DNA of 64,000 nucleotides from Filosporella fistucella (lineage: Eukaryota > Ascomycota > Leotiomycetes > Helotiales), in the NCBI GenBank assembly GCA_030077755.1, contig JAQJZZ010000001.1, forward strand, positions 1,302,001-1,366,000, read 5' to 3'. Positions 13,301-28,300 of the stretch are shown piece after piece. How positions within the stretch are numbered: position 1 is the stretch's first letter; every line of letters begins with the position of its first letter. Position numbers and translations under genes: made by a program. The notes below the pieces were generated by a model that was not told where the DNA came from, searched no databases, and saw nothing but the letters and a program-made list of their open reading frames with translations.

Positions 13301-16300
13301 GGGAAAAGGAAGTGGGGTTTCGAAAGTAAGATAATGATATATTATCGGCGAGGAATCATCCAGGACATTTTCTTCCGAGTTCTTCGTCACTGTCAAAGTT
13401 CCCGAGGAATCTGATCGGTAGACCTTCTTCTCATCTTCATTGAGCTGCCCTAGATCGTCCTGAGGTGGAAGATCGATTTCTGGAGATGCCATTGCTGGCT
13501 ATAGATATGCTAAAGGAAAGATATATGAACAGAAGGGTTGAGACACTGGTCTCTGTTCTTAGCAACGATTGCAAGGAATAAAAAAGTTCGAAAGAAGTGC
13601 TTGGCAAAATGAAATATTCGAGGATGAACGGAGACTAAAGTATCCATAGCATAGCGTACTGTACAGACTAGGAGTCATCGGCGCCGTATCCAGATGTTCT
13701 TAACTCAATCGTCATTTTTTCGCATTAGCCTACAGATAGTAAGGTTGCCGATCTAGGGACCGAATATAGAGGCATAATTGGCCAATGGAGACGGGAAGTG
13801 GAGACGAAAATACTCAAAGGTGGGTATTGTGGGGTAAGGGAGCTGGTTATTCCCGTTGAAGCCGTGTTTATACCCGCGCTGGGCTGAATATTGATCCTGC
13901 CACTGATTCAGATCGGAAATGCTTCGGCAATTAAGAAAGGCAACAAAGTTTTGCCATTTTTGATTGAGGACTAACTGCGTGTTTAACTATCTTCTTTCCG
14001 TTCTGCTTCTCTTTCACTTTTCCCTTTGATTGCTTCACACTCTTCTTCATTCTTTCCCCTTTTCTAGTCTTGGAGTAAAACTACTATAACCATGGCAGAA
14101 TTCAAAGTTTCCATGGTTGAATTGGTACCGCTGTATTTGACCCTATAGGCTAGACTTCAGATTTCAACGTCTTCCAATGTCAGAAGCAGACAATTGAGGT
14201 AAGGTTTTCGTTTGTCTTCTGGAGGAATTTGGGAAGTGTTTTTATATTGCAACTTCGTTCCACAAGATTATTGTTTTGGAAATGCCCCGCGCCGGAAAAG
14301 ACTCGTCTACTGCGTTTCGAAAAGCAGAAAAAGGTGAGAAAACAGACAAACACACTCATGATGAGAGCCTAGATACGATAGCGCGATTGAGGGACACGAT
14401 GTAAGCGGGCTGATGTAACGGAAAGGTACCAACGAAGAGATTGCAGACATCATATGCGTTATAATTGAACGAAGAGTATATACCCTCTCCGCGAGCTCTG
14501 CTGACATACTCATGCCTCGAACATTAGAAGAGTAGTACCGCTGTACAGGATCCCGCTATATGTTCTTCCAGGCTAGGATTTGGATTATATACCTCGCGAA
14601 AATATCAAACCCCAAGCCACACTGGCATCCACTCAAAAAGTAGAGAGCCGACTATATATCGCACAACCAGCGGAATTCAGCAAGCAAAAGCAAGAATAGC
14701 TGGCGCATGCCTGAATCTGAACTACAGACCTACAAATTCCGCCATAGTACTGATGCTACCGTTCAAACCACATTCAACTTCTTCCCAGCCCGTCTCAACA
14801 GCCACAGACAACTAATATTCCCAACCCACCACGCAACACTCCTCCCCAAGCTCCAAAACGGCCTATCAACCAGAATATATATAGCTCCATATGCAATCCT
14901 CGAAACAGTATAAATCACACCCGCCTGATTAATCACCTCTCTTTCCACTCCGGCTAACGAAGCAAGTCCCATAGCACCCACAAACAGCGTATAATTCTCG
15001 ACCGAATTCGCCTGAGCTGACTCGTTTCGTCTCATCATCTCCAGCTGTTTTTGTGTGATCTTGCCTGATTTTACGGCTGCCTCGCCGTACTTTGCTAGAT
15101 CTTCGCGCGGAGACACATTATGATCGATCCCGTAGATTTGCTTTAGATGGCGGGGCGCGAGAACACAGTAGGCGAAGAAGAAGTGGAAGGTTAGGAAGAA
15201 GGGTGCGTGGTTTGGTGTTAGAGAGGAGGATGAGGCGCGGAGACCGAGGGTGGTTGAGAGGGAGGACATGACTGGGAAGAGGGAGCTGTCGTCTGAGAAG
15301 ATTTGAAGCTGCTGTATGACCGTGGCTTTGGAATGTTGTGAGTATAGCACAATCTGCAATGTACTACTGACGCAATTGAGGAGGTAGGCAGATACGGTAT
15401 GAAGTAAGATGTGGGGTTGTCTACTCGCAGATCTGGAGAGAGTAAAGATCTAAGGATGAATGTCTGTCAGATTGAATAATAATCTTTCGCAAACGTGCAA
15501 GATACAGAACCTGAATTGAGGGAATGGGAAAAAAGGACTATGCAAAGTAAGCATAGCTTCACGATGTCGGCGGTAATGCCTCGACTTCCAACCGGATGAT
15601 ATCAGCCATGTTGAAGATTGGTGGTGGGGAAGAGGTCCGGGACGCAAGCTTCGGCGGACGAAACAAATCCGCTTCGCCTACAGCTGTGCTGCAGGTACCA
15701 TTATTTAGGCCCTGTACCCCGCTCCCTGTACCTTTTTTCTGCCATCATCTACAACGTTGAAAAGCGACGATTTTATATGGGTATTTTCGAAGATCTTGTA
15801 TTGTTTACACTGTTATGTTTGCCAATACATCAAGTCTAGTAGTCGCATTTTGTACATGTATTTTTCTCACTTTGTTACAAATATACTCCAATTTTTTCTT
15901 AGCATTCCGAGTAAGTGCCTTGCCATAGTAAGCAAAGTACAAAGACAGCATTACTGTGTTTGCCGCCTCCATGGCCTTTCTAACTAATGTTTACTGTACT
16001 ATCTTTCTTAAACTCCAAAATTCTACCCAGACTTGGTATTTTGTATTTTGTATTCTGTTTTTAATTCAACAACTCAAAATGCCCTCAATTCTCCCACCCT
16101 TCGTATTTCCCACCACACTCTCCAACCTCTCACCCTCAACCATCATTCTCACAATATTCCTGCTCCTTCTCCTAGCAAATTTCAAAAGCTTCCCACTTGC
16201 ATGGCATATACGTCTGTTATCCAGCGTCTTCTACCACACAAGATGGAGGAAGAATGCAGTAATTACTGCTGCATCACACGGCGGAGAAGCACTTTTCCGC

Positions 16301-19300
16301 TCTGTAATTACGAGCTCGAGGAGCCCGATGTATGAGTGTGATATCAGTGCGCATAAATCGAATAGTACATATTTTAGCGATTTGGACTTGAATCGGATGC
16401 AGTTGTTGGCGTGGTTGTTTAAGGCGGCTGCGAATCCAGAACTTTTGCCGAAAGAAATGGGAGAGAGGTCGCTGAAAATGAGAGTTGTGCTCGGTGGTAC
16501 TGGATGTGAGTTTGATTCTTTCTTGCTTCTGTGTAAAAGGTCGGACGAGATCTCTTGTCTTTATGACTTAATTCACAAAACGGGATTTTCTTCTCTTCGT
16601 GCGCCAAAAATATTCTTCCGAGTCAGTAATCCAGAAACAAGATACAAAGACTAACATCTTGATCTTAGGCATCTTCCGAAGAGAAATCAAACCCTACGAG
16701 CCCTACGAAATCCATTCCCGAATTCTATGCTGGGACCAGAAATGGATATATATCGTCTCCCACTTCGTCAGCAGAAAAGTCTTACGCAAAGTTGGATGCC
16801 AACGCAAAGGCATGAAGGCCGGAGAAAATATATCTGTGATTCAAAAAAGCGATTCCATTTTCGCTTCTGCGATTTCAAAATATGTCTTCAAGCATGGTCG
16901 ACAGACTGTCCCGCCTATGGAAGCGTTACAAAGCTTGAGGTTGCTGCCGGAGATTGGAGAGAAATCGTATGATGAGAATGATGGACGTGGGAATGGACAT
17001 TGGACACGGGAGCAGGTGGAAGCGGAAAATCAAAAGGGATTGAAATATGGTCGGCATTTTCAGGAATTGAGTAGCTTGGATACTCTGTTTGATGACAGAA
17101 ATGGCGAAGGGAAACATGTATCATCTTGTTCTTTGCATGGGTTTCAGCAATAGCCGGTGATTTAAATGATTGGTGGAGTATGGAGTATAGAGCATTAGAG
17201 CCGCTTTCTCCCCTTTTAGGTCGCGTAGAGCGAAATAGATTCGATTTTACATTTCAAAATATACCTGTTGATGATCTGGATTTTCCATCGCTCGCGGGGT
17301 ACAGACGGGGAGGTGGCAATTTTGTTGGTGCGATATGGGTTACTTATACACAGCGTGCAATAATGTTGATTTCTACTGTGGTGGTGCTACACTATTCCAA
17401 CCACTTAAAGTAAATATAACCAAAATTTGAGCTGGATTTATAGGATGGGCTCGTTGAATTGGGTACCTGCTTTACCACTATTCCTGGACCCCTGATTCGG
17501 GCTTTTCTAGGACCGTACCTGTATTCAATTAGCGTATCCGTTATTGTGATTGTCTATTAACTCTTAGATGTCTACTGCCTATTTGCCGTTCACATTGGAA
17601 TCCAGATACTCCTTCTCAACAATTTCTCTCATCTATATTATCACGAATCACTATACACAACTATGGCATTCATAATATGGACTCATCTCATCCTCCCCGA
17701 AAGCGTTTTATTCAGCATCGGCATTCCCCACGACATCAACCAAGATTATGACTGTCGATTGATAGACGCTGTGCGATTTACATTATCCACCTCTGGTCAT
17801 ATACGCAGTGCTTGGGGTCACAGATTTTGGGTAGGTAGCCAAGCTTGAGTGAGTGTATGCCACACTTCGGTCCTAGATACTTCTCTCAAGTAGGATTCAT
17901 TAAATCCACAGAACCTACTGTGTCGCTTCAACAGCACCTGAGCATGAAACAACCATTACTTAGTGGACATTGATTCATTAGAATCTTGATCCTGCGGAGT
18001 TATCGTCAAAATGTCTTGATAGAAAGGAGCCGAAAATACGGGATACGGTCTCAGAAGCCGGGATCCGAAGGCAGGAACCGTGAGAGGCACTGCTCTTGTT
18101 GTGCAACCCTAGCTCATTTGTCCAATAGCAATTACTTCCACTAAACTTATGATGAAAAGCCCAGGGCATGCTATCTGGTAAACGGGAAAGAGGACCGATT
18201 CTTCTTTTGAAGGAGGGTCGCTTCGAAGAAAGTGCTCGACTTCGAGTCTCGAGGTCGTTTAAAGATAGGAACCACTAGCTCCAAGAATATGCACGATGCG
18301 AAGATGCAAAATACATATGCAGGTCCATCACATCTTTCAACTTATCCCTGAAGTTTCCCTCAAGGATGAATTCTCGTCTAGATCTAAGTAGGAGCAGAGA
18401 TGGAAATAGAAAGTGGCTAAATGCCGAAGCGGGGTAGTCGGAACTTTAATTCAGTCTGCCAGACTAGTACTCGGGCGATTCTGGAACCCTTTAAAGGACC
18501 TCTCTCGCTCGTCTCGTCCGCATACTTTGAGCTAATGTAGGTTTGAGACTGTTTTTCGATTGATCTGTGAGAATATGCTGGGGTTGAGAAGTGGATGTCG
18601 AGGAAGAGGAGGAAGATGTACCTGCAGGTAGGATTCCTTGAAACCTGGTGGTGCAAAGCTACAATCTTGAGGATGGAGATCCTTGTGTATCTTGTTGCAG
18701 GAGTAAAGGCTTGTTGCTTTCAAGATTTATTGCCACATGCTGTGTTTCTGGCAAAAGATTGGTCAATTGATCTACCTACGAGTGTGCCCTCCCAGCACAC
18801 TCTGACTACCCCGTCTCTCTGAAACCATGTACAGTACAAGGCTCACAGTTAAGCTTATTTCAGTACTATCTCACTTGAATCCGAAGGTGTTCCTGGTGGG
18901 AAGGTAAACCTCGCAGCTGTATGTATGCCCGATGAGCTAATTCCACCACAATGCCCTATGCTGGTGTTGTCGCCATCGTCGCTAGAAGCTGCCGCAGACA
19001 ATGGCCAGAAGATTCGAGGAATCTGAAGTAGGCTTGCTTTGATTGAGGGAAGGACGTGGCGATTTTAATGGTACTAGCTGCCACAGCTGACAATACATGG
19101 ATCTGGAGAAAGGCTAACAATCGCCGCTACAAATTGGAATTGGAGAGAGCTTTATTCAGGTGACTTAGAGCAGCAGTCTCGAAGAGTTGCTTAATCGATT
19201 AAACCAAATGTGATGAGGCGAGCGAATATATTTGACATAGCACTACAGAAAGGAATTGGATAGGTATGGAAACACCGATAAGTGCTCCTGGAAGTGAACA

Positions 19301-22300
19301 AGAACTGAAGCAATAAACGAAGTACTTGTAAATGAAACCAAAACCTGCATTCTAAAAATCTAGCGAACAAGCGATCAAAAACTCCATTGTACGGTTGCGA
19401 GCAGCATCATGAAATTCTGGTGAGAAGAATTCAATCCGAACTTCTGGACCGGTCCGTCTCACCTGCCTACTATCAAACCCGGGCTCGTCAGCCCTGCAGC
19501 CGTGCCGTTGCTGGTATCGAAAGTGGATTCCGCTGATGCATCCCTCATTGGATGTACAGAAAGTGAAAAAAATCCGACGAGGCTACCAAAATGAGGGGCA
19601 AAAGAACTTCAGCTGCTCGTGTCTTTGAAGAGAATGATTAAGAACGATATCATGTCCATACCAAGCATCGTGGCGGCTTACCATATTGGACGAGTACTTT
19701 AGACTTCTGACGACTAGAGAACAAAGACAATAAAAAGACCTAAAGGGACAAGCTGAATGGAAGATTTGTTATCAACCCCGCCATGAACCAGCCTGTCACG
19801 GCTTATTCCATCAGTCTGGCCATTCAAGACAAGTCAGACGATTCTTAAACGGCGCCCTTTGAGAAGTGTCTTTCAGGTGCTTACATAAGTTATGTTCCTA
19901 AGGGTCAGCAATGGTAAGTGAGAGTGACCAGCAAAGAATTCAACTCCCAAAGTTCCTTCCCTAGGTGTTCCTCCCTTCCTTCTTTGTTGGTTCGTGGGAA
20001 TACTGGGATTGCAACAGACCCCGATGTGCCCCACTAGTCAATGGCTATTGGTTCAATCATTCACACTCAAGCCACCACCCGCTGTTTCGGGTTAGACTAC
20101 CATCACGCCATCGCGAGGCTGTCTGATGGCAAAGCAGAACGATGGTGACATCCACCACAGGCCCACGACTAGAAAAGTGTTTACTGCCCCTCCTTACACT
20201 ACATCTTTCTGCTCTCTGCCCAACAACTTTCTTCAAATCTACAAATCGTTTTCTTCAAATTAATCACACGTTCACATAATACCCTCAAAATGGCCTCTGA
20301 AGATAGAGCTGCTCCGTAAGTAAAACATTTTTATCATCGTTGAAGCTATTCTACCCCACCATGCTCTTCAATTTTTTCAGCTTACCCCGCATATCGTGCC
20401 ATCACGTCAGATCAGACTTTTTAATTATGGCAACAACGACTGGAATCATCATGAATAACATTTGCAATTCTAAAATCCAAATGCTTCCTCCAGCACAGCT
20501 TTACCACTTGAATGCTTGTAATTGTCCCGAGCCATTAGTCCATGCTGACAATTGCTCTCTAGCCTCCGCCTGGGCTCCATTGCCCCCAACTTCAAGGCCG
20601 AGACCACTCAAGGCCCAATCGATTTCCACGAGTTTATCGGTGACAAATGGGTTGTTCTCTTCTCTCACCCAGAAGATTATACTCCAGTCTGCACCACTGA
20701 GCTCGGTGCCTTTGCTAAGCTCGAGCCTGAGTTCACCAAGCGTGGCGTTAAGTTGATCGGTCTCTCTGCAAACACCATTGAGTCGCACGGAGGATGGATT
20801 AAGGATATTGATGAGATCTCCGGCAGCCACTTGACTTTCCCAATCATTGGTGACAAGGAGCGAAAAGTCGCATACGCATATGACATGTGAGTTATGAGCC
20901 TGCCAGGACTCAATGAGTGAAGCTGATAATCTCAGGCTTGATCACCAAGATACCACCAACGTTGATTCCAAGGGAATTGCGTTTACTATCCGTTCAGTCT
21001 TCATTATTGACCCAAAGAAGACCATCCGTCTCATCCTCTCATACCCCGCCTCTACTGGCCGCAACACTGCAGAGGTTCTTCGCGTTGTCGACTCTCTCCA
21101 AACTGGTGATAAGCACCGAATCACAACTCCCATCAACTGGATCCCAGGTGATGATGTTATTGTCCACCCTTCAGTCAAGAATGAGGAGGCGAAGACATTA
21201 TTCCCCGAGTTCCGAATTGTCAAGCCATACCTTCGATTTACCCCTCTTCCAAAGGAGAAGACCTCTGCAAACGTTTAGATTAGGTGGCTTAGGGTATTAA
21301 GCATAATGATGGTAGTGCGGGACGGGATGGCGACGAGGATACAGGGCCGAAGATAAATTATGGGAATTATGGGATCAGCGACATGATTTCAGGGAAGACT
21401 GGAGTAAGGCCTAGTTAGGCAAATGACAAAGAATAAAAAAATCTCCCAAATTTTTACGATGCACAAAGTGAAGATTGATTATATTATCCGGTGCTTCTGT
21501 TGTGCTGATTAGTAAAATAAAAAGTCACGCTTTGCTTGTGACAATGAACGGCTTTGACTAACTTGAAAGAAAATAGCCTATCATTGGCAAAATATGGCTT
21601 CTTACCTATGTTAGCAGGTACCTACGAGATGTCCCAACTAATGAATAACATGCTTACCCACAATGAAATATTGGATTGAAATGCATAATTTATTCCTCAT
21701 CGATGACATGCTGCATGACAGAAGTTTGGAGACAATCCACATTGGCGCATAATAATAACAGTTCCCAACGGGGATCGGGCTGCTGCACGATGATTTACCA
21801 ATCCGAGATAGCGGAGTTGACCGCGCCGAATGTCAGGACGTTTCCCACAGCTGTCGGCTACAGTGATTCGCTAGACCTGACTTTGGTCCCTGGATTCCTG
21901 CACAATCGACTGCTGCACTATTGCACTCTGGACTGCTCTGCACTGCACGAACACTGTCCAACACGTCAAGGCAACGCAATATATTCGAATCAAAGGCCCG
22001 GCCAAACACAATATCCACAACCATTACCCCGAGATCTCGACCATCCTCATCCTTATTCATGCAAACAATCTTCTAGAAACCGACCACTCTAAAAATTTAT
22101 GGGGAACACGATCATTGAACACGAAACAAAACGTGGTTCGGATGAACCGCCCTCTTGATAGGTCGAGCACGCGCACCCATCGCTCTGACAGTCCGAGCAA
22201 CCACGAGTCGAGGACAAGGGATTGAGAACTTGCGCCGGCTTTCCAAAGCCCTTCGGCAGACGAGATTTTGACACCAGACAACGGAATCGCGTAGAGCAAG

Positions 22301-25300
22301 AAGCATAAACCCTCCTCTCGTCTGTGTGTGCGTGTGTGTGAGTGTAAACGAGGTCTCGCAAGCAGGCAAGCAAAAGCAGGGCAGGGCATTTCTCCGTAGA
22401 CGACCTTGACCTCGAACCTCCAAGGTGGTGGCAGAGATCTGGCCATCAGTCGACCGACCCCGTCGTTTGGAATTGGAAGTCGAGAGCCACTACGGAACGG
22501 GAGGCTTCTACAGCCTCTTCAGGCTTCAGCACTACTTGCTAAGTTGTTGCGAGTCTGCGACTCGTTCCTCCCTCCTAGCACAAAGAGCCGAAAACGAAAG
22601 TCATTCCGAACCGGGAGCCACACAGGCGGAAATTTGAAGAGAATTGAGCTGGGCGGGCGCTGGACACCTGTGAACAAGGAAGGCTGGTCCTCTGTCTGTG
22701 AATCGCACGACTGGAATACGACGACGGCTTGGAAGTTAAGGTACAGAGTAGACTCTAGGTGAACAGATTCGGGTTCTTCAGCAAACAAGCTTAATCCGGA
22801 TCACCTCAACTCTTTCCCTACGCTATAGCTACCACGCTACGGACTTCCCATCTCACGAAGGTAACTCAGAAACTTCGTGATATCCAGCTTACTGGACAAA
22901 ACACAACGCTTAGGATACGGAAGAACGCGCTTCGAATTGCCTAGCTCTAACAACCTTGAGCACCAAGCCAGAGCGTGTCTGTGCTGAAGTGGAACTCACA
23001 TCCATATCGCCTGAGTTGGCGTTGGCTTCTGCCAGCCTGCCAGGCTCTCTGCTTTACCCTGCTTGTAGAATCGGCTACCAAAGAACGGGGATTCATTACG
23101 GAATACACCTTGCTTCAGCTGACTGGCCGAACATCCTGACGGAGAAAAGTCTTGACACGAGATAGTGCAAGTAGATCGTCGGTAAGCTCCCTGTTCTATT
23201 CTTCTTGCCTGATATATGTGAGAAGTGTCCTGGGGTGATGTCTTGATATGTCCTCCTTTGATTCTTCTTTCCTTTCTTTCACAGCATGAGTTGCTATGGC
23301 AGACAAGCTGACTCTGCGGCCTCCAGGCTCGCTCGAGTCCAAATTCTCAACCCCATCGGACTCTCCAGCCGAGGACGAAACCTCTCCGGAACGAGGCGAC
23401 TTTCTTACGGGAATTCGACGAGGCATACGGAAGTTGGGCTCAATCTCTGGTTCGACTCATAGACCTACACATATCCAGACAGGAGATAGGTCTACATCTG
23501 CCACTCCAGATCTTACTCCGGCGTCTGCTGGATCTGAAAGGCCTAGGGTTGTGCAAAGGCATGTCCATAGTGTGAGTGACCTAGCCTTACAAAAGCCTTT
23601 ACCCAAGACGCCTGCATCTCCACCAGTCGAGCAGCTTTTACAGACTCCTTTCTCCCCACCTGATACCCCGAAAGCATTCACCTCGATGTCTCGACCACCA
23701 GTAAGTGGTAGCCGGACGAGCACCATGGATTCGACGACTTCCTCTACCGCCCAGCTATATGGATTCAAGCCTTCGAATACGTATACTACAGATATGAGTG
23801 GGAGTCAAAGCAGTATTGCTAGCTCAAATCGACAGGAAGGCGAAGATGAGACTAGGGATATCATGACACCAAGAAGTAATGGTCCTCCATCGGCTGGCCC
23901 CTCGCCAGGACAGCAACCTCGTTCAGCTGGTGCTATGGTAGGGACTCCTGGCGGTTCTTCCCAACACTTGTCGGGTCTCATGTGTAACGTACATCGAACT
24001 ACTGGCCGAGAACCTCACCCGTTGGTAGGAGCTACAACTACAATCTTGGGGGACAAGTTATATGTGTTTGGTGGTCGAATATTATCAAGATCGAGGCCCA
24101 TGTTAACATCAGATCTGTATGAGCTGGACCTGATTCGCCGACATTGGACGAAAATCGAGACAACTGGGGATATACCACCGCCAAGATATTTCCATAGTGT
24201 CTGCCCGTTAGGAGACACGAAGTTGGTATGCTACGGTGGTATGTCTCCTGCTCCTACCCAAGGACAGGTTCAACCAGTTGCAGCAGCACAGAATGCTCAG
24301 GATAGCCAACCAGAAGTGGTAGTAATGTCTGACATTTTTATATATGACGCGCCTACAAAAACCTGGTCATCCATACCCACTCAAGAAATGCCTCAAGGAC
24401 GGTATGCTCATTGCGCGACGATTCTCCCATCATCTGCGACGTTCTCATCAAGTAGTGCACCAGCATCAGCTATACAACACAATCTTCCGGGCTCGAACCC
24501 AAACCAGGGAACTCTGGGTGTTAATTTGGATGGCACTGGAGGAGCGGAGATGGTCGTGGTCGGAGGACAAGATAGTGCTAACCACTACATTGAACAAATC
24601 AGCGTCTTCAATCTTCGTAGTCTCAAATGGACAAGTACACAACAGCTTGGGAAGAGTTGTGGTGCTTATCGAAGTGTGGTTGCTCCTCTTCCTAGCAGCG
24701 TTTCTGCTCGACTCGGCAAGTCATCACCTACCAGGGCTGAATATGGGAATATCAGCCAGGATGCGAGGGAGCCTGGGTCATCGATGTTGATTTATTCAAA
24801 TTACAACTTCCTGGATGTCAAGTTGGAGCTGCAGATACGATCCTCCGATGGGACCTTGTCCGAAAAGCCTATGCAATCAACCTACTCACCACCTGGGTTA
24901 CGATTCCCGAATGGGGGTGTAATTGACACAAATTTTGTGGTTAGCGGGACATATCTCACCTCGTCAAAGCAGGAGTATGCGCTGTGGGCACTGGATCTGC
25001 GGACTTTGACGTGGAATCGTATAGACGCTGGAGGTAGTGTTTTCAGCCAAGGGAGTTGGAACCGAGGGGTATTGTGGAACAGAAGGAACACCTTCGTGAT
25101 TCTAGGCAATAGGAAGCGAAGTCTGGTAGATGACTACAACCACCGTCGTATTAATTTCAGCAATGTTTGCATGGTTGAACTTGAAGCGTTTGGTCTGTAC
25201 GATAATCCGAGAAAGACTGCACCAATGTCTGGTTTCGTCTCTGCCAGTTCTCCATTCTCATCACCGTCACTCAGCATTGCGACGAAAGCTGGTTGGGCAG

Positions 25301-28300
25301 CAGGTGGTCGATCACATTCAAAAGCTGCTGATGAGCTGGGGCAAGCAGCTTTGGGGTTGAGGGAATTATCAGACATGGATATTCTTTGCAATCGGGGAGA
25401 ACGAATTCCGGTCAATTCTCGAATACTTGCGCGGAGGTGGGGACCATATTTTGTACAGCTTCTTCGTGAGGGTGCTGCGACGCAAGATGGTAATGATGCT
25501 GCTACTCTTCGGCCTGACAATATTTTCCGCCATAATCCTAGTCGGAACAGTAGCGTCACGATCACACCCAGCATTGGAGCTCAATCGTCGAACATGAGTA
25601 CCTCTTCTACGTTGAACAATTTGTCCCAGGCTGGGTCTATTGATCCATCCCGAATTTCACTACCTCCAGATGCCAATTCTTTATCTCCCTCTTCACGACC
25701 TCGAACTCTCTATCTGCCACACACGCAATTAACGATTCAATCTATGCTTCACTTCATATATACATCGTCCCTCCCTCCCACCTCATCACCTCTTTGCTCT
25801 CCACAAATCCTTTGCTCTCTCCTACAAATCGCACGACCATACAAGATCGATGGTCTTCTCGAAGCTGTCGTCGAACGACTACACGGTGTTCTGGACTCCC
25901 GGAATGCAGCTGCAGTATTCAACGCATCAGCGATGGCCGCTGGTGGCGGAAGATCAACAAGCTCAAACGAGAATTGGCTGTCGGCTGATTTCAATGACGT
26001 TCCTTCAGGACAGCCGTCAAATGTTGGCAGTGCAGCAGAAGGATCAAGAAACCAAGCTCTTAGAATTAACACTTCTTTTAGCAGTCTAGGGACAGGGGTC
26101 AGTTCCAGAAAAGACGACGATGAAAGTTTAAGCGCTAGCAGTAGCGTTGCAAGCGATGTATCAGAGAGCGATATGAGTGCTCGCAGCGCATCTGAAGCTG
26201 GAGCGAGAGACAGCGGAGAAACAAGAGAAGTCTGGAAAGGAGATATCAGCGCTGTCATTGGGCTCCAGAAACGTGGTCTTCGAGGCTTGATGGAAGGAAG
26301 GAGATTAAGAGAGAGAGGTGCCAGTGTAGGACCTCAGAGTCAGGGCCCGAGAGTCGGGTTGGGTATCGCTGGTGGTGCATGATGAGGTGATTTGAATGGA
26401 GGATGATGTATGTTGATGCGTTATGAGGTTCATGAAGATCACGAGGAAAATTCTTGGGGTATATACTCCCTTGCCCTGGTTTAGCTAGATAGGGACTTTT
26501 TGCGTTTGTCGGCTGCATGTCGAGGTTTTATAGCTAGCGGAACGTTTAGCATTTTTAGGTAGGGAATTGGCTTTGTAATTTGATTGTTTGATTTCTTCTT
26601 CTATGCATACATGAACCCTACGATCTTAGAATCTCATTCTTTGCTTTTCTGTAAAATAGCCCATTCTGAACCTTGGGCTTCAGATTAAACCCGCTTTTCC
26701 AGGGCATGGACCTGCACAAAAGACAAAAATACACTTTCGGCTGAAATGCCTATTGGTCACCCCACTTCATGCGAGAAATCAACCTAATCTACCGTCCTGT
26801 ACCATCACGCATGCACCTCGGATCCTTCAGCCTCGCTGCGCCTCGCGAGGGTCGGGTGCGGTTGGTGGGGATTTTATCCAACCAACATCAATGACCAACA
26901 TCACTTCATCTCGAGTAATGACTCCCAGCTAAAGTAGGAGAAGAAGAGACGGGTAATTTTTGAAGAGAGCCGGTGTCGTTTATCTTCTTTAGAATTGGTG
27001 AAGACGATTTGAACACGAAGTTATTTGGAAGAAGCTTGAATTGAGAGCTGGAGCCTGATTTCGATTGCGGTTGGATTTGCTGGGACGAGATTTGAGGGTA
27101 CAGCTCTGAAGAAGTTGGGCGTTGAGCTGAGGGGTGAGAGAGTAGGAGACTTGAGATTGAGTACCAGGGAAAGAGAGAAAGAAAGAAGAGGACATAAGAA
27201 AGCAAAATGATTGATTTCAAGTACCGTCTCTCGAGACATTTCGAGAGGATATCTGTTCTCCTTGGGGTTGGGAAGTTTGAAGGTTAGTTTTAGTCTATTT
27301 CCATCACCTTTCACTCTTTATTGCAAGATCCCATCTAATCATGCTACGATAGTACCAACTTCAATTTTCTGCAGCTCATGCATCTCCACACCCGACGACC
27401 TCTGCGACGAATGCCGCGAGATCTATTTGTTTGAATTGCCACTGGTTAATTTCTCCGATGCTTTCGACAAGAGAATTAATATGAGAGTTGGGGTTTCGGG
27501 AGTGATGGTGGGTGTTAGTGCTTGGTTGTGGAATGCTGGGGCTGGGTTCTGGCAAGAGGGTCCGCTGACGGCTGTTGTGAGTTTATATATTTCCATTCTT
27601 CTTTAGGCTTCTAGGGTTTAGGCTCAGAATCAGCCTCGGTGGTGATGATGGGTCGAGTTGAAAGGATAGGGTTTGGAGGATCATTGAAAGAACAATCCTA
27701 ACATTCCGAACCTAGTCTACCGAATTCATCAAATCACAAATCCCCGAATTCTTCAGCAAACCTTTCTTCGTCTCCCTCGCCAACGCAGTGCTGACTATTG
27801 TCTTCTTCGGCTCCCTCGCCGCCTTCCTCCTCTGCTTGACTCTGGCGGGCTATCTCAGCATCATCTGGTTCAAGACTCAACTCCGTCGCTCTACATGGAA
27901 AACATACGCTGTGGCTATTCTCTCTGGCATAATCTATCTGGCGATCGTCTCTCTACAACTTCTGTCCTTCGCAGAACTTCTGGTAGCGTGGCCAGTGTAT
28001 CTCGGTTGTAGTGCGTTTCTTGATATGGCGCTCAAGAAGAATAAGTATAATCCGCATGGGGGTAGGATGACGGCCAGTGAAATGGAGAAGGAAGCAAGGA
28101 AAGCTTGATGGGTTGTGCTGCATTGTTATTGGGAGGGGCAGAGGTTCTTGGAGTCAGAGGTTGCTTGGGTCTGTCATCATTTGAAGAAAGCAAAAATGCG
28201 TGGAAAAGAAAAGGAAAAAATGGTTGGATGGTCAGCATCTTGCATTTTTGGGGTTAGGAAAGCATCGGCATGTCGCGAGGAGTTCGTGATTGAAAGCTAC